A stretch of DNA of 64,000 bases from Blautia sp. An81 (lineage in GTDB: Bacteria; Bacillota; Clostridia; Lachnospirales; Lachnospiraceae), in the NCBI RefSeq assembly GCF_002161285.1, contig NZ_NFHH01000008.1, positions 62,001-126,000 on the forward strand. The letters are read 5' to 3'. Below the pieces are notes generated by a model. The model was not told the origin of the DNA and ran no database searches. It saw only the letters and a list, made by a program, of their open reading frames with translations. The translations under genes and the position numbers were made by a program. The stretch's first letter is position 1. Each line of letters opens with the position of its first letter. This document shows, in pieces, positions 43,254 through 52,734 of the stretch.

Positions 43254-44171
43254 CTATCTTGCATTAATACTTTTCTGGCGGAAAGCCTGACGGTACTGGC
43301 CTGGGGTCATTCCTTCCTGTTTTTTAAACAGACGCATGAAGTATTTCTCATCTGGAAAACCACAGGTATGGGCAATGGCGGATACAGACAGGAATTCTCC
43401 CTGACAGAGAAGATTCTTGGCGGCGGACAGTCTTATGTGATTTACATAAGTATTAACAGAATAGCCGGTATATTTTTTCATAAGAGAAGTAAGATAGGTG
43501 GGATGATAATGACAGCGGGCCGCAAGTTCCTCTACAGTAACCGGCTGGTCATAATGGCTGCGGATCCATTCGATTATATCCAGGAGCTTTCCGGGAGCCT
43601 GGTCTTCCAGGATGCGGTCCAGAGAAAGGCTTTCGGAGGAGAGCTCCAGCAAAAGCAGATTCAAAGCGTATCTGGTCTTCCAGGAAGATTGGTAGTTTTC
43701 TCTCTTTGCAATATCCAGGAGCTGGACAAAGAGAAGATGGCTCCGTTTTTCCATAGAGAGCCTTCCGGATTCAGGAAGGATAAAAGCTTCTGCGGAAGGA
43801 GAAAAAGGAGATAAAAGGGGATTGGACCGGTCTTTACGGAAGTTTAACAGCTCTTTTTTGGAAATGATCCGGCTTTCCGGATCTGTCATATGAAAATGCA
43901 CCCAATAATAGGAAAGCTTTCCTTCACTGGGGGCATAACCGTAGTGGATCTGGCAGGGGAAAAGAAGCAGGGTTTCATTTTCGTGAACATCTATGTTCCT
44001 GCCGCTCTGATTTATATGGAGTGTTCCCCGGCAGACCAGGATCAGTACAAAGGCGTCGATACACCGGCGTTGGTGGAGAAAGCCTCCGTCACTTACCAGA
44101 TTGCCGCAGGAGAGAAATTCAGCAGGAAAAGAGGCTTTTGCAGTACAATATAACATCTTGGATTTGTCCAC
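43254..44171 (-). CDS. AraC family regulator of the GH127 gene
   Basis: A 305-aa AraC-type regulator with an N-terminal cupin sensing domain (HINQSGRNIDVHENETLLLF) and a C-terminal double helix-turn-helix (VTVEELAARCHYHPTYLTSL and LSVSAIAHTCGFPDEKYFMR). The listed frame starts with GTG at 44171; an ATG five codons later (44156) is an alternative. It is divergent from the GH127 gene, with 110 bp between them. Two TGTCCACC direct repeats there are candidate binding sites. It should respond to an arabinose-containing sugar. Confidence 0.87.
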   Translation of the reverse strand: MDKSKMLYCTAKASFPAEFLSCGNLVSDGGFLHQRRCIDAFVLILVCRGTLHINQSGRNIDVHENETLLLFPCQIHYGYAPSEGKLSYYWVHFHMTDPESRIISKKELLNFRKDRSNPLLSPFSPSAEAFILPESGRLSMEKRSHLLFVQLLDIAKRENYQSSWKTRYALNLLLLELSSESLSLDRILEDQAPGKLLDIIEWIRSHYDQPVTVEELAARCHYHPTYLTSLMKKYTGYSVNTYVNHIRLSAAKNLLCQGEFLSVSAIAHTCGFPDEKYFMRLFKKQEGMTPGQYRQAFRQKSINAR

Positions 44172-44260
44172 CCTTTCTTTAAGAATGTCAGTTGTTTTAA
44201 AGGTTTTATATAAACTATAATACCATTAGTGAAAAAACAGGACAAGGTAAAATGTCCACC
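44165..44260 (+). promoter_or_regulatory. AraC/GH127 divergent control region
   Basis: TTGTTT (44192-44197), an 18-bp spacer and TATAAT (44216-44221) point towards the GH127 gene. TGTCCACC occurs in direct orientation at 44165-44172 and 44253-44260, bracketing the promoter, with related A/T-rich tails. Confidence 0.55.
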
Positions 44261-44281
44261 TTAAAAGAAAGGAGAAGGAAA

Positions 44282-46225
44282 ATGTTTGAGAAAAAATTAA
44301 AACCTGTAGCGCCAGACCATATGAAAATCCAGGACCGCTTCTGGAAAGAATATATGGAACTTATCAGAAATCATGTGATCCCGTATCAGTGGGAGGCTCT
44401 AAATGACCGGATTGAAAATGCGGAACCTAGTTATTGCATCCAGAACTTCCGGGTAGCTGCGGGGCTTGAGAAAGGAACTTTCCAGGGCATGGTCTTCCAG
44501 GACAGTGATGTTTATAAGTGGCTGGAAGCAGTGGCATATTCCCTGATGTGGCACCCAGATGAGGAACTGGAGAAAACTGCAGACGAGACGATTGAGCTGA
44601 TTGGAAAGGCCCAGCAGCCTGACGGATATCTGGACACCTACTATATTATCAATGGTCTGGAAAAAAGATTTACCAATCTTATGGATCATCATGAGCTGTA
44701 CTGTCTGGGGCATATGACCGAGGCGGCAGTAGCATATTATAAGGCTACAGGAAAAAGGCGATTCCTGGATATTGCTATCGGCTATGCAGACTGCGTCTAT
44801 GACCATCTTGGCATGGAAGACGGCAAGATCCCCGGGTATCCAGGCCATGAGGTAGCAGAGATGGCCCTCTGCGCCCTGTATGATATCACGAAAGATGAGA
44901 AGCATCTGAAGCTGGCAAAATATTTTATTGACCAGAGAGGTCAGCAGCCTTTGTTTTTTGACCAGGAGTGTGAAAAGAATGGGAATAAATGCTTCTGGGA
45001 TGATACTTATATGCAAAAGCAGTATTATCAGGCAGGAAAGCCAGTGCGGGACCAGGATAAGGCAGAAGGCCATGCAGTAAGAGCCGTATATCTGTATTCC
45101 GGAATGGCAGAGGTGGCTGCCAGAACAGAAGACCAGGAACTTTTTGCAGCCTGTGAAAAGCTGTGGGAGAACATTGTGAACCGTCAGATGTATGTGACAG
45201 GAGCCATTGGGGCTACAGAGCATGGAGAGGCTTTTACCTTTGACTATGATCTGCCTAATGATACTGTTTACGGAGAGACCTGTGCGGCTATTGGTCTGAT
45301 CTTCTTTGCCAGAAGAATGTTTGAGATCACCAAAGATGGAAAATATGCAGACGTGATGGAAAGAGCCCTGTATAATGGGGTGATCAGCGGCATGTCTCTG
45401 GATGGAAAGAGCTTTTTCTATGTGAATCCCCTGGAGGTTGTTCCAGAGGCCTGTGAGAAGGATTACCATAAGCGCCATGTGAAACCTGTAAGACAGAAAT
45501 GGTTTGGCTGTGCCTGCTGTCCGCCAAACATTGCCAGACTGTTGTCATCTCTGGCAGGATATGCTTTTGAGGAAAATGAACATGAACTTTATGTAAACTT
45601 GTATACGGGAGGAGTCCTGAATACAAGAAAAAACGGCAGAGAAAATCAGATTACTTTTGAGACAGATTACCCCTGGAATGGTCAGGTAAAGATTACTATA
45701 GAAAATCAGGAGGATACAGAGTTTACTCTGGCCCTGAGGATTCCCGGCTGGTGCAGCAGCTGCAGCCTGAAGATTAACGGAGAAGAAGTGGAAGCTGTTC
45801 CGGAAAAAGGCTATGTTCTGCTGAACAAAGTATGGAAAAATGAAGATAATATTCTTTTGGAAATGGATATGCCGGTTCGACTGGTAGAAGCCAACCCGAA
45901 AGTCAGAGAAGATATCGGTAAGGCTGCGGTTATGAGAGGACCTCTGGTCTATTGTCTGGAAGAAGCAGACAATGGGCCTCAGCTCCAGCAGATTTATCTG
46001 AAGGAAGAACCGAAATTTTGCACAGAATTCCAGCCGGAACTGCTGAAAGGAGTAGTGACCATCAAGGCGGAAGGCAAACGTGTTTCTTCTCATGGATGGG
46101 AAGGTGAAGGACTGTACAGGACTTATACAGGAAAACAGTTCGAAGATGCAGAATTGAAATTTATTCCTTACTATGCATGGACCAACCGCACGCCAGGGGA
46201 AATGGCTGTATGGGTCCGAGTGTAA
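44282..46225 (+). CDS. GH127 beta-L-arabinofuranosidase
   Basis: A 647-aa GH127 (DUF1680) enzyme. The start at 44282 follows AAAGGAGAAGG; an upstream ATG at 44252 lacks a good site. The catalytic (alpha/alpha)6 barrel shows QPDGYLDTYY, the VTGAIGATEHGEAFTFDYDL region with catalytic Glu, ETCAAIGL, and the zinc-binding FGCACCPPNIAR with paired cysteines. GH127 enzymes remove beta-L-arabinofuranose from plant hydroxyproline-rich glycoproteins and related glycans. There is no signal peptide, so it acts in the cytoplasm on imported oligosaccharide. Control is probably by the divergent AraC protein. Confidence 0.93.
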   Translation: MFEKKLKPVAPDHMKIQDRFWKEYMELIRNHVIPYQWEALNDRIENAEPSYCIQNFRVAAGLEKGTFQGMVFQDSDVYKWLEAVAYSLMWHPDEELEKTADETIELIGKAQQPDGYLDTYYIINGLEKRFTNLMDHHELYCLGHMTEAAVAYYKATGKRRFLDIAIGYADCVYDHLGMEDGKIPGYPGHEVAEMALCALYDITKDEKHLKLAKYFIDQRGQQPLFFDQECEKNGNKCFWDDTYMQKQYYQAGKPVRDQDKAEGHAVRAVYLYSGMAEVAARTEDQELFAACEKLWENIVNRQMYVTGAIGATEHGEAFTFDYDLPNDTVYGETCAAIGLIFFARRMFEITKDGKYADVMERALYNGVISGMSLDGKSFFYVNPLEVVPEACEKDYHKRHVKPVRQKWFGCACCPPNIARLLSSLAGYAFEENEHELYVNLYTGGVLNTRKNGRENQITFETDYPWNGQVKITIENQEDTEFTLALRIPGWCSSCSLKINGEEVEAVPEKGYVLLNKVWKNEDNILLEMDMPVRLVEANPKVREDIGKAAVMRGPLVYCLEEADNGPQLQQIYLKEEPKFCTEFQPELLKGVVTIKAEGKRVSSHGWEGEGLYRTYTGKQFEDAELKFIPYYAWTNRTPGEMAVWVRV

Positions 46226-46305
46226 GAGGAACCTGCAAATCCAGGAGCCAATAATACGGTTAAATTTTCAAAAACTCCAATTTCAACCGCATAGAGCAGA
46301 AAAAA

Positions 46306-46350
46306 GAACGGTTAAGATCACGCAAATCAGATTTTAACCGTTCTTTTTTG
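46306..46350. terminator. Bidirectional terminator after GH127
   Basis: GAACGGTTAA (46306-46315) and TTAACCGTTC (46334-46343) with T-runs on both strands. It separates the GH127 gene from the convergent O-acylation cassette. Confidence 0.8.
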
Positions 46351-46427
46351 ATATTTCCGGCGAGAGACTGTTATATGCCAATATGAGAGAATACCTGCCG
46401 GGCGTTTTTGCAGTAAAATTCCTGATT

Positions 46428-47789
46428 TTATGGAATAATCGCTTCCTCATCTGCATCAGTACCATTAGAATCTGCGCCTTCTGCCTGTCCATTCTCCGTA
46501 TCGCTTGTATCTGTCGTACCGTTTGTATCTTCCGCAGCACCAGCATCTTCTGAATCACTTACGTTTGCTGTGCTGTCTGTCTGGGACTCCGGCATGGGCT
46601 CCAGGCTGTCTGCCAGAGATGTATCTGTCATAAAAGTATCCACATTATAAAGGAAGAGAATATCTGTGATGCTGTTGTCCGTCACCAGCCGATCCACATC
46701 GTCATAGTAATAACGGGGATCTATGACAATAATACTGCGGAAGTAAGGCTGGAAAAAAGGGATAAAGCAGTTTGCGTAAGAGTCTTTAAAAATCAGGAGG
46801 TTTTTGTTTTCCTCTACAGGAGTGGTGATGTCGATCCGGCTGTGGTTTCCTCCGAAGAACACTTCATACTGATCTTTTTGCTCCAAAGCCCTGCTTTCGT
46901 ACATGGAAGCAGTTTTTTCGCCCTCTTCCACATAGTTTACTACATATTCGGTGCTTACATCCTGGGGAACATAGATGTCAATGGTGTCCCGAGATCTGTC
47001 ATATCCGCTTTTGGAGGCCAGGGTTCCGGAAAAGGTATGAGATACAGGGTAAACGGTATAGTCCTGTGCCGGCTCTGAAATCCCAAGGGCGCTGTAAATG
47101 GTGTCAAAGGCATACCGGGCCCCCAGACTGGTCCAATGGTGGTCTGTTTTGTAATAAATAGCCTCGTCCCGATGAGAGGACATGGTTTCTGTCAGATCCA
47201 CAAAGGTAAGAACATCACCTACAGTTTCCTCTGCCAGGGCAATATCCTGGGATTGATCCCGGACAGGCGCATTGGCAGGCGTCAGCTGTTCCAGAATATA
47301 GGCAGCATTGGGAACCAGACTCATAACCGTATTCACGTCTTCATGGCGCTGGGCGAATTCCCGGATGGCATTTAAGTTATCGTTTACAGAATCATCATCT
47401 ATATTATTTTCAGGAACCTGCATAAGATATCCCTGCTTTCCTATATAGACACCGTTAGACTCTCTTTTTCCCAGGGCCATATCCTCCAGGACCTTCAGAT
47501 TGATCCACTGGTCCCGGAAAACGAACTGGTCGGTGACATAATCTTCCATATCCGTCATAAATTTGCCGCTGGCCAGATTGGTCAGAGAGAATTCCGGAGC
47601 CTGAGCCAGCATGCGGTTTTCAGATTCCGAATATTCTTTGTCCGGCATAAAGATGTTAAGAACTATAGCAAGGACCATGAAAAGAAGGAAAATACAGGTA
47701 ATCCTGAAATAAATTTTTCCAGTTCTTTGCCGATATATCCTGGCCCTCTTTTTTTGCCTTTCTTCAGGGGTTAATCGCTTTTTTTTCAT
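46428..47789 (-). CDS. DHHW family protein, surface polysaccharide O-acylation
   Basis: A 453-aa DHHW-type (AlgX/AlgJ-like) protein. An N-terminal basic stretch and one transmembrane segment (about residues 28-48) anchor it outside the membrane. The active-site motif YKTDHHWTSLGARYAF is near residue 220, and NLLIFKDSYANCFIPFF is the SGNH-like block with its Ser. The C-terminal 60 residues are an acidic Ser/Thr/Asp-rich low-complexity tail. Such proteins cooperate with an MBOAT acyltransferase in O-acetylating exported polysaccharide. It is the last gene of a four-gene minus-strand cassette. Confidence 0.85.
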   Translation of the reverse strand: MKKKRLTPEERQKKRARIYRQRTGKIYFRITCIFLLFMVLAIVLNIFMPDKEYSESENRMLAQAPEFSLTNLASGKFMTDMEDYVTDQFVFRDQWINLKVLEDMALGKRESNGVYIGKQGYLMQVPENNIDDDSVNDNLNAIREFAQRHEDVNTVMSLVPNAAYILEQLTPANAPVRDQSQDIALAEETVGDVLTFVDLTETMSSHRDEAIYYKTDHHWTSLGARYAFDTIYSALGISEPAQDYTVYPVSHTFSGTLASKSGYDRSRDTIDIYVPQDVSTEYVVNYVEEGEKTASMYESRALEQKDQYEVFFGGNHSRIDITTPVEENKNLLIFKDSYANCFIPFFQPYFRSIIVIDPRYYYDDVDRLVTDNSITDILFLYNVDTFMTDTSLADSLEPMPESQTDSTANVSDSEDAGAAEDTNGTTDTSDTENGQAEGADSNGTDADEEAIIP

Positions 47790-47831
47790 AATAACTGAAT
47801 GATTCCTTCTATAAAAGTATTTCCCTTAATC

Positions 47832-49244
47832 CTAGAATCGGAAGTAAAGGAAAGGATTGTAAGTTGCGTTCACCAGGTAGGCGATAGAAAAAACAAATAT
47901 GGCAGTGTAGACTACAACAGCCCCTATGGAAGGAGAATTTCCCGGCTTCAGAGCCAACTTTCGGAATTTCTTCCACACAAAGGGAGTGGCGCAGAAAAAG
48001 CAGATTACCAGAAGAATCAGATTTCCTGCAAGGTAGTACAGACCGGTAGAATCAATGACCCCATGGCCGCCGATGCCAAACATATTTCCCAGGTACGCCA
48101 AAGCGTCTGTCAGGGAAGAAGAGAAAAACAGTACCCAGCCCAATAACACCAGCACAAAGGAATAAATCTGCTGGACTATATCCGGCAGTTTCTGAAGCTT
48201 AGGCGCCAGGAAATATTTTTCCAGAAGAAGGAGCAGACCATAGTAAAGGCCCCAGAACATAAAGTTCCAGGCAGCTCCGTGCCAGAAACCTGTGAGCATC
48301 CATACCACCAGGATATTCCGTACGTGCTTCAGCCTGGATACCCGGTTGCCTCCAAGGGGAATATATACATACTCCCGGAACCAGGTGCTCAGAGAGATAT
48401 GCCATCTTCTCCAGAAATCCGTAATACTTTTGGATATGTATGGATAATTGAAGTTTCGTACGAACTCAAAGCCAAACATCTTTCCAAGCCCTACTGCCAT
48501 ATCGGAATAACCGCTGAAATCGAAGTAGATCTGCATGGCGTAAGCCAGGCATCCGATCCAGGCTGTGAGAACAGAACGTTGATCAGGGGCAATAGCCACA
48601 ATGGCGTCGAAAGTCATACCGATATTGTTTGCCAGAAGGACTTTTTTCCCAAGACCTCTCAGGAACCAGGCAACGCCCTGACCAAATTTGTAGAGACTCA
48701 GTTGCCTCTGGACAAGCTGGGCGTCGATATCTGCATAGCGGACAATAGGACCGGCAATGAGCTGAGGAAACATGGTAACGTAAGTGCCGAAATTTATAAA
48801 GTTTTTCTGCACCGGAACCTCTCCTTTATATACATCGATGATATAGGAAAGGGTCTGGAAGGTATAAAAGGAAATACCTACGGGAAGCGCCAGCTCCCGG
48901 TAGGGAATATCCACAGGAAGGATGGCATTTATATTGTCCAGCAGGAATCCATAGTATTTAAAGAATCCGAGAATAGCCAGGTTGACTGCTACTGTAAACC
49001 AGAAGCTAAAACGCAGAAATTTCTGGTTATCATCCTCACGATATTTATGGATTTCAATTCCGCTTATATAGTTAAAGACAATGCTGAAAAGCATCAGAAA
49101 TACATATACAGGTTCTCCCCAGGCGTAGAAAATCAGACTGACAATGAGAAGAACTGCATTTTTCAGCTTCCAGGGCACCAGAAAGTACAAAAGCAGAGTT
49201 ATGGGCAGGAAGACGAAAAGAAAGAAAATGCTGCTGAATATCAT
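47832..49244 (-). CDS. MBOAT O-acyltransferase (AlgI/DltB-like)
   Basis: A 470-aa membrane-bound O-acyltransferase with about 11 transmembrane segments. The family pattern FDFSGYSDMAVGLGKMFGF is followed by DFWRRWHISLSTWFREYVYI and the catalytic His in GFWHGAAWNFMFWG. It transfers an acyl group, usually acetyl, across the membrane. With the DHHW, DUF4358 and SGNH proteins encoded around it, it should modify a surface polysaccharide. It lies 42 bp from the DHHW gene. Confidence 0.93.
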   Translation of the reverse strand: MIFSSIFFLFVFLPITLLLYFLVPWKLKNAVLLIVSLIFYAWGEPVYVFLMLFSIVFNYISGIEIHKYREDDNQKFLRFSFWFTVAVNLAILGFFKYYGFLLDNINAILPVDIPYRELALPVGISFYTFQTLSYIIDVYKGEVPVQKNFINFGTYVTMFPQLIAGPIVRYADIDAQLVQRQLSLYKFGQGVAWFLRGLGKKVLLANNIGMTFDAIVAIAPDQRSVLTAWIGCLAYAMQIYFDFSGYSDMAVGLGKMFGFEFVRNFNYPYISKSITDFWRRWHISLSTWFREYVYIPLGGNRVSRLKHVRNILVVWMLTGFWHGAAWNFMFWGLYYGLLLLLEKYFLAPKLQKLPDIVQQIYSFVLVLLGWVLFFSSSLTDALAYLGNMFGIGGHGVIDSTGLYYLAGNLILLVICFFCATPFVWKKFRKLALKPGNSPSIGAVVVYTAIFVFSIAYLVNATYNPFLYFRF

Positions 49245-49272
49245 ATTTTAATATCCTTTCTGATTATTTTTA

Positions 49273-49758
49273 TCATAAACTGTTCCGGAAGGCTTCATCA
49301 GCCTGTCCGGCATCGGGATGTACGATATAGAGGATGAAATTTCCCTGTACATCCAGAACATGGTCTTCCAGCATGGCATACTGTTCAATCCCATACCCCT
49401 CAAAGCTGTTCATCTGGGTTTCCAGCCGTGTGTTAATGGCTTCGGTTACAGCTTCTGCCTGAGAGTTGTCTTTTAATTTAATGATCAAAAGTTCCTGAGC
49501 ATCCATATTGCTGGCAGGGGAGTACAGGGTAACACCTTCATAATCTTCAGGGTTCAGTCCATAAAATTTCTGGAACATCCGGTTATTGCTTTCCTGCATT
49601 CCCTCCAGATCCAGAGTATCTACTACACTTTCTGTAACATCTTCCAAAGAGGCGCTGCTGCTTTTATCTCCAGCCTGGAGGACAATAACAAAGACCAGAA
49701 GAGCCGCAACCATGGCGATGCGGATGATTGTTAATACAGAGATAGACTTATTATTCAT
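49273..49758 (-). CDS. DUF4358 family protein
   Basis: A 161-aa protein with an N-terminal transmembrane segment (VLTIIRIAMVAALLVFVIVL) and an extracellular domain ending in QGNFILYIVHPDAGQADEAF. The pattern LYSPASNMDAQELLIIKLKD fits DUF4358, an uncharacterised family found beside MBOAT and SGNH genes in Clostridia. It overlaps the SGNH gene by 8 bp and probably forms part of the extracellular acylation complex. Its biochemical role is not known. Confidence 0.8.
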   Translation of the reverse strand: MNNKSISVLTIIRIAMVAALLVFVIVLQAGDKSSSASLEDVTESVVDTLDLEGMQESNNRMFQKFYGLNPEDYEGVTLYSPASNMDAQELLIIKLKDNSQAEAVTEAINTRLETQMNSFEGYGIEQYAMLEDHVLDVQGNFILYIVHPDAGQADEAFRNSL

Positions 49759-50584
49759 TTTCAGTCACCTCCGTGATCATATCAATAGCCCAGTATTCAT
49801 AAAAGGCTTTCTGCATATGGATTCCGTCCACATCATAGAGATCTCTGTGGGTTTCTACTTCTTCTGTAATATCGATATAAGGAATACTGTTATCCTCACA
49901 ATGCTGGCTGATGGCCTCGTTCCAATCTGGGATATCCTGTATCCTTTCAGAAACTTCCTTACTATAGCTTTCAAGAGCAGAGGAGGTAACAGGGATAATT
50001 GAGTTTACATAAACTATAGCCTGAGGAAGAAGGGTCTGCAGTTCTTCAATGGTCTTGTCCAAATCTGAGAGATAGTCATTTACGCTGCTCCAATATCCAA
50101 CATCATTAAGACCATAACAAAGAATGATATTGGAGGGGTTTAAACTGACCAGCTGGTCAGTATAAGTGTCAATGTCCTGGATAGTTCCTCCTAAAGCAGC
50201 AAAAACATGGCTTTCATCTACCAGATTATAAGAAGAGAATCCCATAGCTCTGGAATCGCCCATAATGGCTATATCAGTGAACTGCGCCCACACGTCCAGG
50301 TCGCCGCTTTCCAGAGCTGCTTTACGTTCAGCTCTGCGCAGCTGTCTCAACTCTTCTTCAATGGAAGCAGTGTCAGTGGCCTCCAGTCCTTCTATGTAAG
50401 CAACTCCCTCTTTAACATCATCTGTTGCAATATTTTGTCCTGACAGGGCAATAAAAATAACAATTCCGATGATCACTGCCACAGCGGCCAATTCCAGGAA
50501 TAGCCGTTTTCGAGGATTTCGGAACTGTTTTTTGAAAAATCTCCGTATCCGCCGGGAAAGCGGATATTTTTTCCTTTTCTGCAT
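49751..50584 (-). CDS. Membrane-anchored SGNH/GDSL hydrolase
   Basis: A 277-aa protein, first in the O-acylation cassette. A strongly basic N-terminus and one transmembrane segment (about residues 28-47) precede an SGNH domain: nucleophile block IAIMGDSRAMGFS, a GTI block, the LCYGLNDVGYW block and the catalytic DGIHMQKAF Asp-His. It should act outside the membrane as an acyl-transfer or de-esterifying enzyme on polysaccharide. Its stop overlaps the DUF4358 start. Confidence 0.85.
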   Translation of the reverse strand: MQKRKKYPLSRRIRRFFKKQFRNPRKRLFLELAAVAVIIGIVIFIALSGQNIATDDVKEGVAYIEGLEATDTASIEEELRQLRRAERKAALESGDLDVWAQFTDIAIMGDSRAMGFSSYNLVDESHVFAALGGTIQDIDTYTDQLVSLNPSNIILCYGLNDVGYWSSVNDYLSDLDKTIEELQTLLPQAIVYVNSIIPVTSSALESYSKEVSERIQDIPDWNEAISQHCEDNSIPYIDITEEVETHRDLYDVDGIHMQKAFYEYWAIDMITEVTENE

Positions 50585-50989
50585 TATATATGTCCCCTCG
50601 TTTTACTTCTATATTATTATACTATTTATTTATGCTTCAAAATTCAGTCGGGATTTCCGGAAGAATCTCCGGCAGATAAAATTTATCTTTTATTATTATA
50701 AAGCTTTTTTAAAATATGGCAATATGTGACATGCATCGACACGAAAAAAATACAAAAAAATTTGGAGATGTCTGGTCATATAAACGATGGGAGAGGGAAA
50801 GAAGAAACAAAGTGCATAAAAAATGTATGAAACATCCGCTGATAAGAGCAGATATGATTTTGAACAGATTACCATAATAAAGCAGAAAAGAGCAAAAGGG
50901 AGAATTCCATGGAAACCTATTGAAGTCTCCCTGAATTGGTGCTAAGATTCAGCTGAAAAAGATGAATAAAAGGAAAGAGGCATTGACTT
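50585..50989 (+). other. Intergenic region before the small 51-aa frame
   Basis: AT-rich sequence with TATAAT-like motifs on the minus strand near 50620-50630 that probably drive the SGNH operon. A GGGAGA/TCTCCC pair (about 50899-50933) could form a hairpin in the leader of the small gene. No other gene is supported. Confidence 0.35.
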
Positions 50990-51145
50990 ATGAGCAATAA
51001 GAGAGAAGAAAAGAAAGAGAGAAGAACATTCAAAGAGAAACTTCATGACTATATGATGGATATGTCCAGAATCTCACCTTCAGGAATCACAGACCGCCAT
51101 GAAGAATATTACTTTCATATTAACCGGTACTATAGATTTGAATAA
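50990..51145 (+). CDS. Small charged hypothetical protein
   Basis: A 51-aa frame beginning MSNKREEKKERRTFKEKL and ending FHINRYYRFE. It is highly charged, with no membrane segment. AGGAAAGAGG lies 9-10 bp upstream and a strong terminator follows 55 bp after the stop, so it looks like an independent small transcription unit. I do not recognise the family, although an internal ISPSGITDRHEEYYFHI segment looks specific rather than random. Confidence 0.5.
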   Translation: MSNKREEKKERRTFKEKLHDYMMDMSRISPSGITDRHEEYYFHINRYYRFE

Positions 51146-51200
51146 TAGAGAAAGTAATATATATGATGTAAAATAAGAGTTTTCATATTTGTCCCAAAGT

Positions 51201-51271
51201 GCGGATATTTTTACATTCCTTCCAGATGTACAGAGCAGAAAGGAAAGGATGTAAAAATATCCGCTTTTTTA
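51201..51271 (+). terminator. Strong terminator after the 51-aa frame
   Basis: GCGGATATTTTTACAT (51201-51216) pairs perfectly with ATGTAAAAATATCCGC (51250-51265), extended by CCTT/AAGG, and is followed by TTTTTT. Repeat copy B begins at the end of the T-run. Confidence 0.85.
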
Positions 51272-51337
51272 TTCCCGCGAGCAACGAGCCAAGCGGGCAT
51301 GCTCGCATGTCCATTTGGCGACTGCCGCGAGGGTCTT
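51270..51337 (+). repeat. Dispersed repeat family 1, copy B
   Basis: A 68-bp copy identical to copy A (37947-38014) over nearly its full length. It starts exactly at a terminator T-run and is followed at 51338 by TTGACTC, then directly by a family 2 repeat. Confidence 0.85.
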
Positions 51338-51346
51338 TGACTCTAT

Positions 51347-51405
51347 GGAGCTGTTGCATTGATCGTATGTCAGGAACATTTATACATTTTATGCGAATTT
51401 GTCGA
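51347..51405 (+). repeat. Palindromic repeat family 2, partial copy
   Basis: GGAGCTGTTGCATTGATCGT then ATGTCAGGAACATTTATACA resembles the arms and loops of the copies at 21953 and 40460 and the terminator at 59210, but the closing arm is degraded. It lies immediately after repeat copy B. Confidence 0.55.
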
Positions 51406-51588
51406 GTACCCCTTTGAGACCATAGGGTAAAAAGCTCTCTGGGCGGGATGCTTTTACAGAGATTTTACGTAGTTTTTCTACAAATGCGATAGTTTAAAAA
51501 TAATTTACTGCTTAAAATATCAACTGTTCGAGTAAAAAAATGCGTGTAGAAAATTTACAAGATTTAAAAGAAGGAAGGAGAAAACGCC

Positions 51589-52734
51589 GTGTCAGAGATT
51601 ACATTAAGAAATGTATGTAAAGAGTATGACAAAGGGCACTTTGCAGTGAAAGACTTTAACCTGGATATCCAGGACAAGGAATTCATCATCTTTGTTGGCC
51701 CCTCCGGCTGCGGCAAGTCCACCACGCTGCGCATGATCGCAGGACTGGAGGATATCAGCGATGGAGAACTATGGATCGATGGAGACCTTTGCAATTATTA
51801 TGAACCAAAGGACAGGGGGCTGTCCATGGTATTTCAGAACTATGCTCTGTATCCCAACATGACCGTGTATGGAAACCTGGCCTATGCTCTGAAAATCCGT
51901 AAGGTTCCAAAAAAGGAAATTGATGAGAGAGTACATAAAGTGGCCAAGACCCTGGAGATCGAACATCTTCTGGACAGAAAACCGGCTGCCCTTTCCGGAG
52001 GTCAGAAACAGAGAGTGGCTATCGGAAGCGCTATTATCCGGAAACCAAAGGCCTTCCTTATGGATGAACCCCTGTCCAACCTGGATGCCAAACTGAGAGC
52101 CCAGATGCGTGTAGAACTGGCAAAGCTTCATGAAGAACTGGAAACGACGATTATATATGTAACTCATGACCAGACCGAGGCCATGACCCTGGGAACCAGG
52201 ATCGTGGTTATGAAAGACGGTGTAGTGCAGCAGGTAGAAGCACCTATCCAGCTTTACAACAATCCGGCAAACCTTTTTGTGGCAGGTTTTATCGGCTCTC
52301 CTTCCATGAACTTCTTCGACGCCTATGTAGGAGAGGAAGAGGGAAAAGTTGTGGTCTATCTGGGCGGCAGCGAGCTTGGAAAGAAAGTCTTCTTAAGAGG
52401 CGAGAAAGCGGAAGTCGCAAGACAGAGAGAGATGAACAAAAAGGTAGTCCTGGGAATCCGTCCGGAAGACGTCTATGATTACAAAGAGGCAAAGGAAAGA
52501 GGCATCCACATGGACACCCAGGGGCTGGAAGAAACTGTCTCTGCCAGAGAAATGCTGGGAGCTGAGGTTATTCTTTACTTTGACGCCCAGGGCAAAACCC
52601 ATGCGGTAAGGTTAAGTCCGGAGAATCAGACCCAGACCGGAGAGAAAGCGGACTTTTACTTTGACACGGACAGGATCCACATCTTTGATAAAGATACAGA
52701 AGAAAACATTTATTACAGAGAGGAGATTCGGTAA
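51589..52734 (+). CDS. ugpC: ABC transporter ATPase, UgpC/MsmK type
   Basis: A 381-aa sugar-importer ATPase starting with GTG (GGAAGGAG upstream). Walker A is GPSGCGKSTTLRM, the signature LSGGQKQRVAIGSAI, Walker B AFLMDEPLSNLDAKL, and the H-loop THDQTEA. A C-terminal OB-fold regulatory domain follows (GFIGSPSMNFFDA onward). It heads the ugp-like operon. ATPases of this type are often shared among several sugar transporters, so it might also energise the permeases at 30 kb. Confidence 0.92.
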   Translation: MSEITLRNVCKEYDKGHFAVKDFNLDIQDKEFIIFVGPSGCGKSTTLRMIAGLEDISDGELWIDGDLCNYYEPKDRGLSMVFQNYALYPNMTVYGNLAYALKIRKVPKKEIDERVHKVAKTLEIEHLLDRKPAALSGGQKQRVAIGSAIIRKPKAFLMDEPLSNLDAKLRAQMRVELAKLHEELETTIIYVTHDQTEAMTLGTRIVVMKDGVVQQVEAPIQLYNNPANLFVAGFIGSPSMNFFDAYVGEEEGKVVVYLGGSELGKKVFLRGEKAEVARQREMNKKVVLGIRPEDVYDYKEAKERGIHMDTQGLEETVSAREMLGAEVILYFDAQGKTHAVRLSPENQTQTGEKADFYFDTDRIHIFDKDTEENIYYREEIR

